Shown here: piece by piece, positions 25,582 through 33,853 of the stretch
Numbering within the stretch: position 1 is the stretch's first letter
Layout: each line of letters opens with the position of its first letter
The notes under the pieces: generated by a model
What the model was told of the DNA's origin: nothing
The model's database searches: none
The model's input: only the letters and a program-made list of their open reading frames with translations
Source: Arthrobacter sp. MA-N2
GTDB lineage: Bacteria; Actinomycetota; Actinomycetes; Actinomycetales; Micrococcaceae
Length of the DNA: 64,000 nt
Assembly (NCBI RefSeq): GCF_000517125.1
Contig: NZ_KI912155.1
Coordinates: 3,274,034 to 3,338,033 of the forward strand
Reading direction: 5' to 3'
Made by a program: the position numbers and the translations under genes

Positions 25582-27057
25582 ATGACTTACACCGCCACCG
25601 AAACCGCAACCTCCACCCACCGGGACGTAGCGATAGCGCAGCATCTGATAAACGGAGAATGGTCCGGCGAGCCCGAGATCCAGCGCATCAATCCCGCCCG
25701 CCCCGACGAACTGGCTGCGCTCTCCCCGCGAGGTACCGCGGACGATGTCGACGCGGCCGTCACAGCCGCTGCCGCCGCCCAGCCGGCTTGGGCTGCCCTG
25801 CCCGCCCCTGCCCGTGGCGCCATCCTCATGACTGCAGGCAACCTTCTCGCGGAGCGCCAAAGCGCTATTGCCGAAGACCTCGTCCGGGAGGAAGGCAAGA
25901 CCCTCGCCGAAGCCATGGGAGAGGTCAAACGCGCCTCGGACGTGCTGCGCTTTTTCGGTTCCCTCGGGTGGTCCGCCAGCGGCGAGGTACTTCCCAGCGG
26001 CCTGCCGGACACGACCATCACCACTCGGCGCGAACCGCTCGGCGTGGTCGGGCTCATCACGCCGTGGAACTTCCCCATTGCCATCCCGGCATGGAAGGCG
26101 GCCCCTGCGCTCATCAGCGGCAACGCCGTGGTCATCAAGCCGGCCGAACTCACTCCGCTCTCCGCGACCCATCTTGCCCACGCCCTCCAGGATGCCGGGC
26201 TCCCCGCCGGAGTATTCAACGTGGTCCACGGCAAAGGTCGCGTGGTCGGTGACGCATTGGCCCGCGATCCACGCATCGCCGGCCTGTCCTTCACCGGTTC
26301 CACCACGGTGGGGCTCGGCCTCCAGGAAATCCTGAACGGCCGCCGTGCGCGTGTCCAACTGGAGATGGGCGGCAAGAACGGTGTGCTGGTCCTCGACGAC
26401 GCCGATCCGCACAAGGCCGCTGCGGTAGTAGCGGCCGGCGCGTTCGGACTCACCGGCCAGGCATGCACGGCGACGTCCCGCGTCTATGTCACGCCAGGGA
26501 TCCGCGACGCGTTCCTCGACGCGCTCGTCGCCGAGGCGGCCAAGTACACCGCCGGTGACGGGCTCGACGGCGCCAAGATGGGCGCCGTGGTGAGCAGCCA
26601 GCAGTTCGAGCAGGACCAGGCCGCGGTGCGCACCGCCGTCGAACGCGGCGCCACCCTCCTGCACGGAGAGTACGACGGCGAGTCCTCCGGGGCGCTCTTC
26701 TTCCCGGCCGCTGTACTCACCGACCTTCAGTTCGACGACGCTGCCGTCACCGAGGAAATCTTCGGCCCTGTGGTTGCGGTCCTGGAGGTTGCCGGCTACG
26801 AGGCTGGCCTCGCCGCGATCAACGATTCCCGCTACGGCCTCACCGCAGGCATCTGCACCGATTCCTTGGCCTCGGCCACGGACTTCGCCGCGCGGGCCCA
26901 GGCAGGGGTCATCAAGGTCAACCGTCCCACGGCGGGCCTGGACCTCAACGTGCCGTTCGGTGGAGTGAAGGACTCCTCCACCAACACCTTCCGCGAACAG
27001 GGCAGGTCCGCACTGGACTTCTTTACCTGGGGCAAGACCGTCTACACGGGTGTGTAG
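25582..27057 (+). CDS. Aldehyde dehydrogenase family protein (KGSADH-like)
   Basis: A 491-residue NAD(P)+-dependent dehydrogenase. The cofactor loop is PWNFPIAIPAWKAAPAL (161-177), FTGSTTVG is at 237-244, the general base is Glu261 in LEMGGKN, and the nucleophile is Cys295 in GLTGQACTATSR. The GQ-x-CTATSR form is typical of alpha-ketoglutarate-semialdehyde dehydrogenases, which often sit beside DapA-family enzymes. That specificity is an inference from motif and neighbour only. It lies 61 bases after the SDR gene and before the ferredoxin gene. Confidence 0.92.
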   Translation: MTYTATETATSTHRDVAIAQHLINGEWSGEPEIQRINPARPDELAALSPRGTADDVDAAVTAAAAAQPAWAALPAPARGAILMTAGNLLAERQSAIAEDLVREEGKTLAEAMGEVKRASDVLRFFGSLGWSASGEVLPSGLPDTTITTRREPLGVVGLITPWNFPIAIPAWKAAPALISGNAVVIKPAELTPLSATHLAHALQDAGLPAGVFNVVHGKGRVVGDALARDPRIAGLSFTGSTTVGLGLQEILNGRRARVQLEMGGKNGVLVLDDADPHKAAAVVAAGAFGLTGQACTATSRVYVTPGIRDAFLDALVAEAAKYTAGDGLDGAKMGAVVSSQQFEQDQAAVRTAVERGATLLHGEYDGESSGALFFPAAVLTDLQFDDAAVTEEIFGPVVAVLEVAGYEAGLAAINDSRYGLTAGICTDSLASATDFAARAQAGVIKVNRPTAGLDLNVPFGGVKDSSTNTFREQGRSALDFFTWGKTVYTGV

Positions 27058-27063
27058 TGCGCC

Positions 27064-27378
27064 ATGACCTACGTGATCGCGCAGCCCTGCGTCGACGTCA
27101 AGGACAAAGCCTGCATCGACGAATGCCCTGTGGATTGCATCTACGAAGGCGAACGCTCGCTGTACATCCACCCGTCAGAGTGCGTGGATTGCGGTGCTTG
27201 CGATCCCGTCTGCCCGGTCGAGGCGATCTACTATTCCGACGACGTCCCGGACGAGTGGTCCGACTACGTCCGGGCCAACGTGGAGTTCTTCGAGGACATC
27301 GGCTCGCCGCAGGGGGCAGCGGCGCTCGGGAACCTCGGGCGGGACCACCCGGTCATTACGGAGGCACAAGTCGCTTAG
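27064..27378 (+). CDS. fdxA: Seven-iron ferredoxin (3Fe-4S/4Fe-4S)
   Basis: The 104-residue protein has Cys9, Cys17, Cys21 and Cys25 in CVDVKDKACIDECPVDCIYE, then Cys40, Cys43, Cys46 and Cys50 in CVDCGACDPVCP, the pattern of bacterial FdxA. It would donate electrons to an oxygenase or accept them from the pathway's flavoenzyme. Its start lies six bases after the aldehyde dehydrogenase, so it is the last gene of the operon. Its end overlaps the convergent thioredoxin-fold gene by four bases. Confidence 0.93.
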   Translation: MTYVIAQPCVDVKDKACIDECPVDCIYEGERSLYIHPSECVDCGACDPVCPVEAIYYSDDVPDEWSDYVRANVEFFEDIGSPQGAAALGNLGRDHPVITEAQVA

Positions 27379-27701
27379 CCAGGCGCGCCCTGCGCGGCCA
27401 GCCTTGCGCGGATGGCTTGCCGAAGCGATTCCAGGCCGGGCAAGCCGGTGAGGGCGCCGTCCGTGCGGTAGACGCGACACGTCAGTGCAGGTGCCGCCGT
27501 CGACTCGAAGAGGTCGATTCCGTCCATGGTGAAGGATGGAGATCCGCGGAAACCGGACGCGGCGGCTTCTTCATCGCTCGTGATCTCCCTGACCGCAATC
27601 ACGGCAGGATCTGTTCCTTCCAGTTCCGCAGCCTGGGAAAACAGCTCCCGGGCCGCAGATCCATGCGGGCACCCCTGGATGGTGAGCAGCTCGAAGTCCA
27701 T
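27375..27701 (-). CDS. Thioredoxin-fold protein with single-cysteine motif
   Basis: The 108-residue protein starts MDFELLTIQGCPHGSAAREL and has the cis-proline region FRGSPSFTMDG and LTCRVYRTD. The active-site motif is CPHG with one cysteine, so it is not a standard CxxC oxidoreductase. Similar proteins are annotated as thioredoxin or alkylmercury-lyase-like. It is convergent with the ferredoxin and overlaps it by four bases. The function is unclear. Confidence 0.78.
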   Translation of the reverse strand: MDFELLTIQGCPHGSAARELFSQAAELEGTDPAVIAVREITSDEEAAASGFRGSPSFTMDGIDLFESTAAPALTCRVYRTDGALTGLPGLESLRQAIRARLAAQGAPG

Positions 27702-27739
27702 GTCCCCATTATCCGCCCGGGCATGTTGAGTTGACGCCG

Positions 27740-28753
27740 TCAGCTCGCCAGCAGGTCCGCGTGGTGTTCCTCCACTACGTTCGGGTGGGCCCGAAGCCGG
27801 TAGCGGAGGGCGTTGTCCCCGTAGGTTTCCAGGATCGGGCTGTTCGTCGGGTCGACCGACAAACCGCGGGCCTTGGCTTGGAACGCCGGGCTCACGGCAA
27901 GCTGCGGCATGGTCGCGTCGAGGGCGGGGTTGTAGAAGAAGGGCAGGGATATCCTGTCTGTGCCTCGAAGGGGTGAGATCACTCGGTGGAGGGTCGCTTT
28001 GAGGTAGCCGTTCGTGGCCAGTTCCAGCATCTCGCCGATGTTGACGACGAATGTTCCCGGCACTTGCGGCGCGTCAATCCACTTTCCCTGGTACTCGACT
28101 TGAAGGCCGCCCTTGCCGGGCTCGACCAGGAGAAGCGTCAGCACTCCCCCGTCCCGGTGCGACCCGACACCCTGCTTGGGCTCCGGGTCGGACTCCCCCG
28201 GGTATCGCACGATCTTGAGCATGGGGAACGCCCGTGCGGCGAATGCCGCATCGAACGTGTCCTCGGGCGCTCCGAGGGATACTGCGAGGGCCCGCAGCAA
28301 GGCTAGCGAGATGCTGCTCAGTCTTTCGGTCCATTCCGAGACAATCTGCCGCATTTCCGGCAGGGCCGACGGCCAGAGGTTGGGCCCCTCCAGACGCCAA
28401 TAGTCCGCGACGCCCGGGCCCTGCTCAACAGTGTCACGCTCGACGCCGATGTCGATTTGCTCGCGCCAGTCGATCCCGCCGTCCGTGAGCTCGCCGCCAA
28501 CGCGGGTGTAGCCGCGGAACTGGGGGCTGTGGACATTCTCGATAGCGAGTTTTTCTTCTTCCGGCAGCTCAAAGAAGCGGCGCGACACGTCGAGAATGGC
28601 GTCCGTCAACTCCTGCGGGATGCCGTGGCCTGACAAGTAGACAAACCCGACCTCATGCATGGCATCGCGCAGCTCCTCGCGGAACCCGGCGGCCTCGTCC
28701 GGTCCAGCATTTAAACGTGCGAAATCGAGTACTGGCAATGTATCGAGTGCCAA
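27740..28753 (-). CDS. Isopenicillin-N-synthase-like 2-oxoglutarate/Fe(II) oxygenase
   Basis: A 337-residue double-stranded beta-helix enzyme. The DIOX_N part starts with TLPVLDFARL and GFVYLSGHGIPQEL; iron ligands are His199 and Asp201 (GVGSHRDGG) and His256 (LKATLHRVI). Arg267 and Ser269 (RISLPFF) bind the 2-oxoglutarate carboxylate. I chose TTG at 28753 because AAAGGA lies about nine bases upstream; ATG at 28771 is an alternative. The open frame extends to 29038 without similarity. The substrate is unknown; such enzymes act on fatty acid-, purine- or peptide-like molecules. Confidence 0.9.
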   Translation of the reverse strand: MALDTLPVLDFARLNAGPDEAAGFREELRDAMHEVGFVYLSGHGIPQELTDAILDVSRRFFELPEEEKLAIENVHSPQFRGYTRVGGELTDGGIDWREQIDIGVERDTVEQGPGVADYWRLEGPNLWPSALPEMRQIVSEWTERLSSISLALLRALAVSLGAPEDTFDAAFAARAFPMLKIVRYPGESDPEPKQGVGSHRDGGVLTLLLVEPGKGGLQVEYQGKWIDAPQVPGTFVVNIGEMLELATNGYLKATLHRVISPLRGTDRISLPFFYNPALDATMPQLAVSPAFQAKARGLSVDPTNSPILETYGDNALRYRLRAHPNVVEEHHADLLAS

Positions 28754-28862
28754 TGCAATCAGTCCTTTCATCGAGCCCCGCAAGTGGGCGCCTGTGGCCG
28801 TTGTTTCAGACCGGTTGTTTGGGAGGCCGCCCGCCGGAGCGCAACGGGGGCCTCCCATACCG

Positions 28863-29159
28863 TTAGGGCAGGACCTTGTAGAGGTCGACGCCGGTTTCCT
28901 CCGGGGGCGATGCGAATCCACCCTCGATGCCCGCCTGCATGCGGGGCATGAGAATCTCATCGCGGAACTTCTCCCAACTCTCTTTCGACTCATGTACGGC
29001 CATGATCGTCCAGCCACCGGCCGAAGGGCCTGCGGCATGGAAGGTCTGTCCGTCAGGCAGGAGCCCTTCTCCTGGGTGGACGGCAGCGATTGAGGCCTCG
29101 TATTGCTCCTTGGTTCCTCCTGGGAAGAAATGTACGACTCCGAATGGGGCGGCTTCCAT
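28863..29159 (-). CDS. Small ABM-like (dimeric alpha+beta barrel) protein
   Basis: The 98-residue protein reads VVHFFPGGTKEQYEASIAAV and WTIMAVHESKESWEKFRDEI, the layout of antibiotic-biosynthesis-monooxygenase-like or EthD-like dimeric barrels. HAAGPSAGG precedes the second strand. It lies between the oxygenase and the SnoaL-like gene, all on the minus strand. No catalytic residues can be pointed out, and it may simply bind a small ligand. Confidence 0.72.
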   Translation of the reverse strand: MEAAPFGVVHFFPGGTKEQYEASIAAVHPGEGLLPDGQTFHAAGPSAGGWTIMAVHESKESWEKFRDEILMPRMQAGIEGGFASPPEETGVDLYKVLP

Positions 29160-29207
29160 TAGTACTCCTTGGATGGTGTGGATTTGTTGGTGTTTACTTG
29201 CGAGGAA

Positions 29208-29600
29208 TCAAGTCCAGAACTCGTCCGACTTGGCTGTGTCTTCGAAGAACTCCCGGCCTTCGACGACCTTTCCATCCCGGAGGACGAAGACGATTGTGGT
29301 GGCCAGGTCGAGGGTCTTTCCATTGTTCTCGGCGTGGCTTTGCTGGATCCCTGCTGTGTGGTCTTCTCCACCGACGACGTCTTGCAGGGTCGCTTTGAAG
29401 GATCCTTGGGACCGCGCTCCCAGCTCGCCGAAGTAGGACAAGACGGCGTCGCGTCCTTGCTTCGTCCCGGAAAGTACGCCGTTACCCGCGGCATACCAGA
29501 CTGCGTCCTCGGCGAACAATTCGCTGAGTCCCGCCATATCCCCTGCATTGAACGCCTCATACCCACGCCGGACTAATTCGGCGTTTTCTGTAGCTCCCAT
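29208..29600 (-). CDS. SnoaL/NTF2-like protein
   Basis: The 130-residue protein starts MGATENAELVRRGYEAFNAG and has LSELFAEDAVWYAAGNG and FVLRDGKVVEGREFFED, the cone-shaped NTF2-like fold of SnoaL/ketosteroid-isomerase relatives. I chose the ATG at 29600, which follows GGAGAGG; the longer frame to 29771 lacks similarity. It heads a minus-strand run with the ABM-like protein and the oxygenase, possibly one unit. The substrate is unknown. Confidence 0.85.
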   Translation of the reverse strand: MGATENAELVRRGYEAFNAGDMAGLSELFAEDAVWYAAGNGVLSGTKQGRDAVLSYFGELGARSQGSFKATLQDVVGGEDHTAGIQQSHAENNGKTLDLATTIVFVLRDGKVVEGREFFEDTAKSDEFWT

Positions 29601-29815
29601 GTCGGATACCTCTCCGTCATCCTTGTCGGTCAAATGGGACGGCTTAAGGCTATTCCCGGGCCGGGGGCGTGTCGATGGGGGAAGTACTTCATAACCAACC
29701 ACGCCCGGGCACGTTGGCTGCCGTTCCATGCTGCAACCATGGCACGGCTCAACCTCAAATGCCATGGGCACGGGCGCCCCTTGAGGCAGCTCCGGACCGG
29801 TGGGACGATGAAGCG

Positions 29816-30499
29816 GTGAACCCCTTCTTCGAGTTTGTCAGCCACAACTGGTGGCTGGTCTTTCCCTTGAGCGGTCTAGCTGGCGGATGGGCCCGTTCCT
29901 GGTCGAGAGCCAGTGAACGCCGGCACCGCCGTCGGGTAGAGCTCTATCGGCTCAAGAACCACGCGGCGGAGGCGGAGCAGGCCAGCCATGCCGAGGTGCT
30001 GCGGCTGCAGAAGGCTCACGACGCAGTGAACCAGCGATGGCTCGAATACGAGCTTGACATCGGAAAACTCATCGACTTTCCGGTCATGTCGGATGTGCGC
30101 GAGCCGCTCACGGTGGCCTTCTTGCGAGCAAAGCGCGAGGCGGACGGCTTGCGCCCCGCGGACCCGGGAGAAATCACGACGGCGGCCCGGTTGGCGGAGT
30201 ATCGTGCGGCCGTCCGCAGCTTCGAACTGGCATTCGACGTGGCAGAGCGCGAAGCCAAGCGCATCAAGGACAGCAATTTTTCGGTACCCGAGCGTCAGCG
30301 GCTCGAAACCGCCAGGAAGCTCCTCAGGATCGCTTCGGACAGCGCCGCGACGTCGGCAGAGCGGCAGATAGCCTACAAGCGGGCCCGCCGCGAATTGGAT
30401 GGGTTGATTGTCCTCCCTGAAGCGACCATCGCGGCGCTGGAAGAGAAGATCGCCGGGATGCTCAACGCTCCGAAAGCTCCGGACTTCCACCAAAGCTGA
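29816..30499 (+). CDS. Membrane-anchored coiled-coil hypothetical protein
   Basis: From a GTG the protein (227 aa) begins VNPFFEFVSHNWWLVFPLSG, a short N-terminal transmembrane segment. It continues as a long, highly charged helical region rich in Arg, Glu and Ala (for example ERQRLETARKLLRIAS and KRARRELDGL). Frequent Ala/Leu heptads suggest coiled coil. I recognise no family. The open frame reaches back to 29669, but that part overlaps the opposite SnoaL promoter and has a different composition. Confidence 0.65.
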   Translation: MNPFFEFVSHNWWLVFPLSGLAGGWARSWSRASERRHRRRVELYRLKNHAAEAEQASHAEVLRLQKAHDAVNQRWLEYELDIGKLIDFPVMSDVREPLTVAFLRAKREADGLRPADPGEITTAARLAEYRAAVRSFELAFDVAEREAKRIKDSNFSVPERQRLETARKLLRIASDSAATSAERQIAYKRARRELDGLIVLPEATIAALEEKIAGMLNAPKAPDFHQS

Positions 30500-30518
30500 C
30501 ACACGTGGATGAGCGTTC

Positions 30519-30716
30519 TCAGTGTTTGACCCGATGAATGATCACGTACTTGTGATGTTTCCTATGCCGAGACTTGGAACGACGTGGAGTCAGTCCGAGA
30601 GGGGGGAGCCCAAGAGCTTTCCGTCTGGCTGCCAAGCGAATATTTGCATAGATCAGGAAGACGAAGAAGCCCAGAGATGGGACGAGCAGCACGAATATCC
30701 ACGGTAAATTGCCCAC
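30519..30716 (-). CDS. Small basic membrane protein (65 aa)
   Basis: The protein starts VGNLPWIFVLLVPSLGFFVF, one transmembrane helix, and ends in a basic tail with RRSKSRHRKHHKYVIIHR. I chose the GTG at 30716 because AGGAGG lies about seven bases upstream. The longer frame to 30824 is not supported. It converges with the coiled-coil gene upstream on the plus strand. The role is unknown. Confidence 0.6.
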   Translation of the reverse strand: MGNLPWIFVLLVPSLGFFVFLIYANIRLAARRKALGLPPLGLTPRRSKSRHRKHHKYVIIHRVKH

Positions 30717-30895
30717 GGCGCGCCTCCTATGCTCAGTTTCCGACGGAGCGAACCTGACGTCAAGGTTGGTCCTGAGGCCGAGCCAAAACGTGCCCGGAGA
30801 TGCTGGGGCTATCCACGCGAGCACGCTGGGCGTAGTTTTTTCTCATCCCGACAAACCTGAATTGGCTGGCAGTCGGCAACTACCAGGAGGTCATC

Positions 30896-31357
30896 ATGGA
30901 CAACTTTCTCCGACGCGGCGGACTCGAAGTCCCTGAGCCCGTCCGGCGTTTCCTTCAAGGCGAATCCGATCCTTCGCTTCGCATCGAGCAATACCAGGAG
31001 GGGGACACTCTGGTGGTGAGAATCGATCTGCCGGGAATCGACCCTGAGACGGACGTTGACATCAGCGTCGCCGACGACGCACTGCACATCCAGGCCCGGC
31101 GCGAGGAGAATGCCGAACACCTGGATAAGAAGGGTTACCGCAGCGAGCTCCGTTACGGCGAACGGTCCCGGAGCATCCCGCTGCCCCGCGGGGTGAGCCA
31201 AGACGGCATCCTTGCCACCTACGAGGACGGGGTCCTCGAAATCCGTATCCGGGTTCCCGAACAGTCCGAGTCCCAGACCACCAAAATAAGGGTGGTCCGT
31301 ACGGGTAGCCACGAAGCACATCAGTCTCCGGAAGATCCAGAGAACTACGTCACCTGA
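30896..31357 (+). CDS. Hsp20/alpha-crystallin family small heat shock protein
   Basis: The 153-residue chaperone has the alpha-crystallin domain at about 33-130: RIEQYQEGDTLVVRIDLPGI, VDISVADDALHIQARRE, RSIPLPRGVSQDGILATYED and GVLEIRIRVPE, including the GVLxI-type signature. Such proteins hold unfolding proteins as oligomers without ATP. CCAGGAGG precedes the ATG. No HspR or CIRCE operator could be read in the 179 bases upstream. Confidence 0.93.
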   Translation: MDNFLRRGGLEVPEPVRRFLQGESDPSLRIEQYQEGDTLVVRIDLPGIDPETDVDISVADDALHIQARREENAEHLDKKGYRSELRYGERSRSIPLPRGVSQDGILATYEDGVLEIRIRVPEQSESQTTKIRVVRTGSHEAHQSPEDPENYVT

Positions 31358-31367
31358 GCAGGCAAAA

Positions 31368-32852
31368 CTAGGGGTCATCTTCCTGCACGTTGGGTGGCCG
31401 GGCCTTTTGGAGCTGCGCGCCCGGAGCCATGCCCTGCGAAGCGCGAGCATCAGGCGCTGTGGACGGCATGGCGAGGACCGCGGCGACGGTGAGCGCGGCA
31501 CTTACCAGGACGGCGAAGAAAATCGCCGCAGAGGCGGATACGATCGCCTGCGAATCCTTCCCGCCGCCGGGACTGCCGGCGTAGATCGCATTTGCCACCG
31601 CTCCATAGACGGCCACGCCCAAGGAGCTGCCAATGGACCGGGCGAAGAGGTTTGTGCCCGTCACTACCCCGCGCTCACTCCAATCGACGCTTGACTGGGC
31701 TGCGATCAGGCTCGGCGTAGCGAGGAACCCGAGCCCTAGCCCGGCGACGAAGCAGCTGGCTGCGACCAGCACCACGTTCGGCGTATAGGCGGTGACGGCG
31801 AGGGCCGCCGAACCGATAAGTGTGACCGTGACCCCGATCAACGCAGTTGCCCGGAACCCGATTCGAAGATAGAAACGTCCCGATTGCGAGGCGCTGATAG
31901 GCCAGCCAATGGTCAGGGCCGCGAGGGACAGGCCCGCCAGAACAGGCGAGACCGAAAGCGCACCTTGAAGAAAAGTGGGAACGTAGGAGGTGAGGCCAAG
32001 CACTATTGCCCCTGCGCCGAAGGAGATCAGTGCTGTGGTGATGAGAAGGCGCCTCGACACGACCCACGGGGGAAGGACCGGTTCGGCCGCGCGTCGCTCA
32101 ACCAGGACGAAGACACCAAGCAGGACTGAACCAATGGCGAACACGGCAATGCTGGTCGGGGAATCCCAGGCCCACGCTTGCCCACCCTCCAAGGCGCCGA
32201 GGAGAACCAACGTCAAACAGACTGTGAGAAGAGCCGCTCCCAAGTAGTCGACACGGTGCTTTATGCGCTCGATGTTCTCGTGGAACCTTTGGACCAGCAT
32301 CCACGCAGCCGCGCAGGACAAGGGAATGTTGACAAAGAAGATTCCGCGCCAAATGCCGAGCGAAGAGAACACCCCGCCGAGGGTCGGCCCTACCACTGAC
32401 GAGGCAGCCCACACGCTAGCGAGATACCCCTGCACCTTCGCGCGCTCTGCCAAGGAGTAGATATCGCCAGCGATGGTGATGGCAACGGGCAGGACCGCGC
32501 CGGCACCCAAGCCCTGCACGACGCGGAAGGCGATGAGGGTAGGCATGCTCCACGCGAGCCCGCAGAGGATCGATCCGAGCAGGAAGAGTCCGATGCCCGT
32601 GAGAATGATCGGTTTGCGGCCTGCCATATCGGAGAGTTTCGCGTACACCGGAACCGAGACTGCCTGCGCGAGCAAATACGCAGAGAAGAGCCAAGGGAAC
32701 GATGAGAACCCGCCGACGTCGTGCACTATCGAAGGCACGGCGGTCGCCACAATGGTGGCGTCGATCGCGACGAGGCCGCTCGACAGCATCAGCGCTATGA
32801 GAACCGGGCCGCGCTTGGAACGGAAGCCTACTCCTTCGCTTGGAGTTGTCAT
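31368..32852 (-). CDS. MFS exporter, DHA2 (14-helix) drug:H+ antiporter type
   Basis: A 494-residue carrier with LMLSSGLVAIDATIVATAVP (the DHA2 motif D1 region), KLSDMAGRKPIILTGIGLF (loop 2-3) and FRVVQGLGAGAVLPVAITIA (motif C region). About fourteen hydrophobic helices are visible and the C-terminus is cytoplasmic. Family members expel drugs, dyes or metabolites. I chose the ATG at 32852; a longer frame to 32921 is basic and dissimilar. It converges with the hsp20 gene, with ten bases between stops. Confidence 0.9.
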   Translation of the reverse strand: MTTPSEGVGFRSKRGPVLIALMLSSGLVAIDATIVATAVPSIVHDVGGFSSFPWLFSAYLLAQAVSVPVYAKLSDMAGRKPIILTGIGLFLLGSILCGLAWSMPTLIAFRVVQGLGAGAVLPVAITIAGDIYSLAERAKVQGYLASVWAASSVVGPTLGGVFSSLGIWRGIFFVNIPLSCAAAWMLVQRFHENIERIKHRVDYLGAALLTVCLTLVLLGALEGGQAWAWDSPTSIAVFAIGSVLLGVFVLVERRAAEPVLPPWVVSRRLLITTALISFGAGAIVLGLTSYVPTFLQGALSVSPVLAGLSLAALTIGWPISASQSGRFYLRIGFRATALIGVTVTLIGSAALAVTAYTPNVVLVAASCFVAGLGLGFLATPSLIAAQSSVDWSERGVVTGTNLFARSIGSSLGVAVYGAVANAIYAGSPGGGKDSQAIVSASAAIFFAVLVSAALTVAAVLAMPSTAPDARASQGMAPGAQLQKARPPNVQEDDP

Positions 32853-33099
32853 TGCGTGGTCCTGATTGGAACGCTCATCACAACTACCACCCCTTCGCGT
32901 AGTCTCCTTGCCTGGCCACATCCCCCGGTTCCCCGGAGACTTCCTCGAATGGGAGGCAAGGGACTTTGGGAGACTGTCATTCGTCCATGCCGCGACGTAT
33001 CCTGATTAAGTCTCCGGCACCTGCAACGGCGCTCTGTCGTCCGGCATCTTTCCCTCGTCCGGCATCCCTGTCGGCACCCCACTCAGTTAGGTCTCAACA

Positions 33100-33327
33100 A
33101 TGCAGATGAACATCAGGGAGAACTGGGACAGGCTCAGCCCCGCAACGCGGCATTGGCTCACCGACAATCCCGGATGCGTCGTCCTGCCCCGCACCATGGC
33201 GGAAATAATCCACCAGGAAACCGGCATTACTCCGGACTCCGATCAGCACAGCCAGGTCAGCCTGTCCCCCGAGGATCTCAGCTTCATCCGGGCCAAGGCT
33301 GAGGGAGGCCCTGCCCGGCCGAAGTAG
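33100..33327 (+). CDS. Small hypothetical protein (75 aa)
   Basis: It reads MQMNIRENWDRLSPATRHWL, then NPGCVVLPRTMAEIIHQETG and LSPEDLSFIRAKAEG. It looks like a compact helical protein with no membrane segment. I recognise the pattern RLSPxTrxWLxxNPGcvvLPRt as common to short actinobacterial proteins but have no function. The ATG at 33106 is an alternative start. Confidence 0.6.
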   Translation: MQMNIRENWDRLSPATRHWLTDNPGCVVLPRTMAEIIHQETGITPDSDQHSQVSLSPEDLSFIRAKAEGGPARPK

Positions 33328-33347
33328 TCGACGGGACGGCTTCGCCG

Positions 33348-33767
33348 TCAGGTGCCGCCCTCTTCATCCAAAGGTGCCGGTTCATCCGGTGTCGCCGGGG
33401 TGCCGGCCGATTTGCGTAGGGGACCCACGGATCCGTCCGCACCGTAGTCTCCCTCGGCGTATTGTCCGATTTCCGATTCCGCCGTGCGTCCCGGAACCGT
33501 TCCGGCGTCGCCCAGATCTGCTCTTGCGTAACGGCCGGATTCCTGGGCTTTGCTGCCCAAGGGTTCGGGCAAGCCGCCTTCGGTGCCGGCGGTGCCGTAG
33601 TCGCCTTCGCTGTATTGGCCTTCTTCGTCTTCCGAATGCCGGCCGGGCTGCGTCCCGGTTTTTCCGTAGTCGCCCTCGACGTACCGGCCCCGGAGCTCCG
33701 GCTCCCCGGAACCTCCGCCCTTCTCGTCTTCAGTGGGTTCGTCGACGCCGCTGCTGCTGTCGGTCAT
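33348..33767 (-). CDS. EGDYG-repeat hypothetical protein
   Basis: A 139-residue acidic, Gly-rich protein made of four imperfect repeats: GRYVEGDYGKTGT, GQYSEGDYGTAGT, GRYARADLGDAGT and GQYAEGDYGADG, separated by Glu/Pro/Gly spacers. It has no hydrophobic segment and is likely disordered. The same motif ends the SRPBCC protein at 6837 (GQYTEGDYGKE). GAAAGG precedes the ATG. Binding to a common partner or surface is conceivable but unproven. Confidence 0.7.
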   Translation of the reverse strand: MTDSSSGVDEPTEDEKGGGSGEPELRGRYVEGDYGKTGTQPGRHSEDEEGQYSEGDYGTAGTEGGLPEPLGSKAQESGRYARADLGDAGTVPGRTAESEIGQYAEGDYGADGSVGPLRKSAGTPATPDEPAPLDEEGGT

Positions 33768-33853
33768 GATCGTGCCTTTCCCGCATCAACTTTGCGTCAA
33801 TTCGGCGCCACTTAAGTCTAGCGAGGGGCGCTATGGGACAACAGGAGTTATCG

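Noticed and set aside
25576..27171. 531-residue minus-strand open frame opposite the aldehyde dehydrogenase
   Set aside because: Shadow of a high-GC gene, no recognised fold, and it spans the start of the ferredoxin gene.
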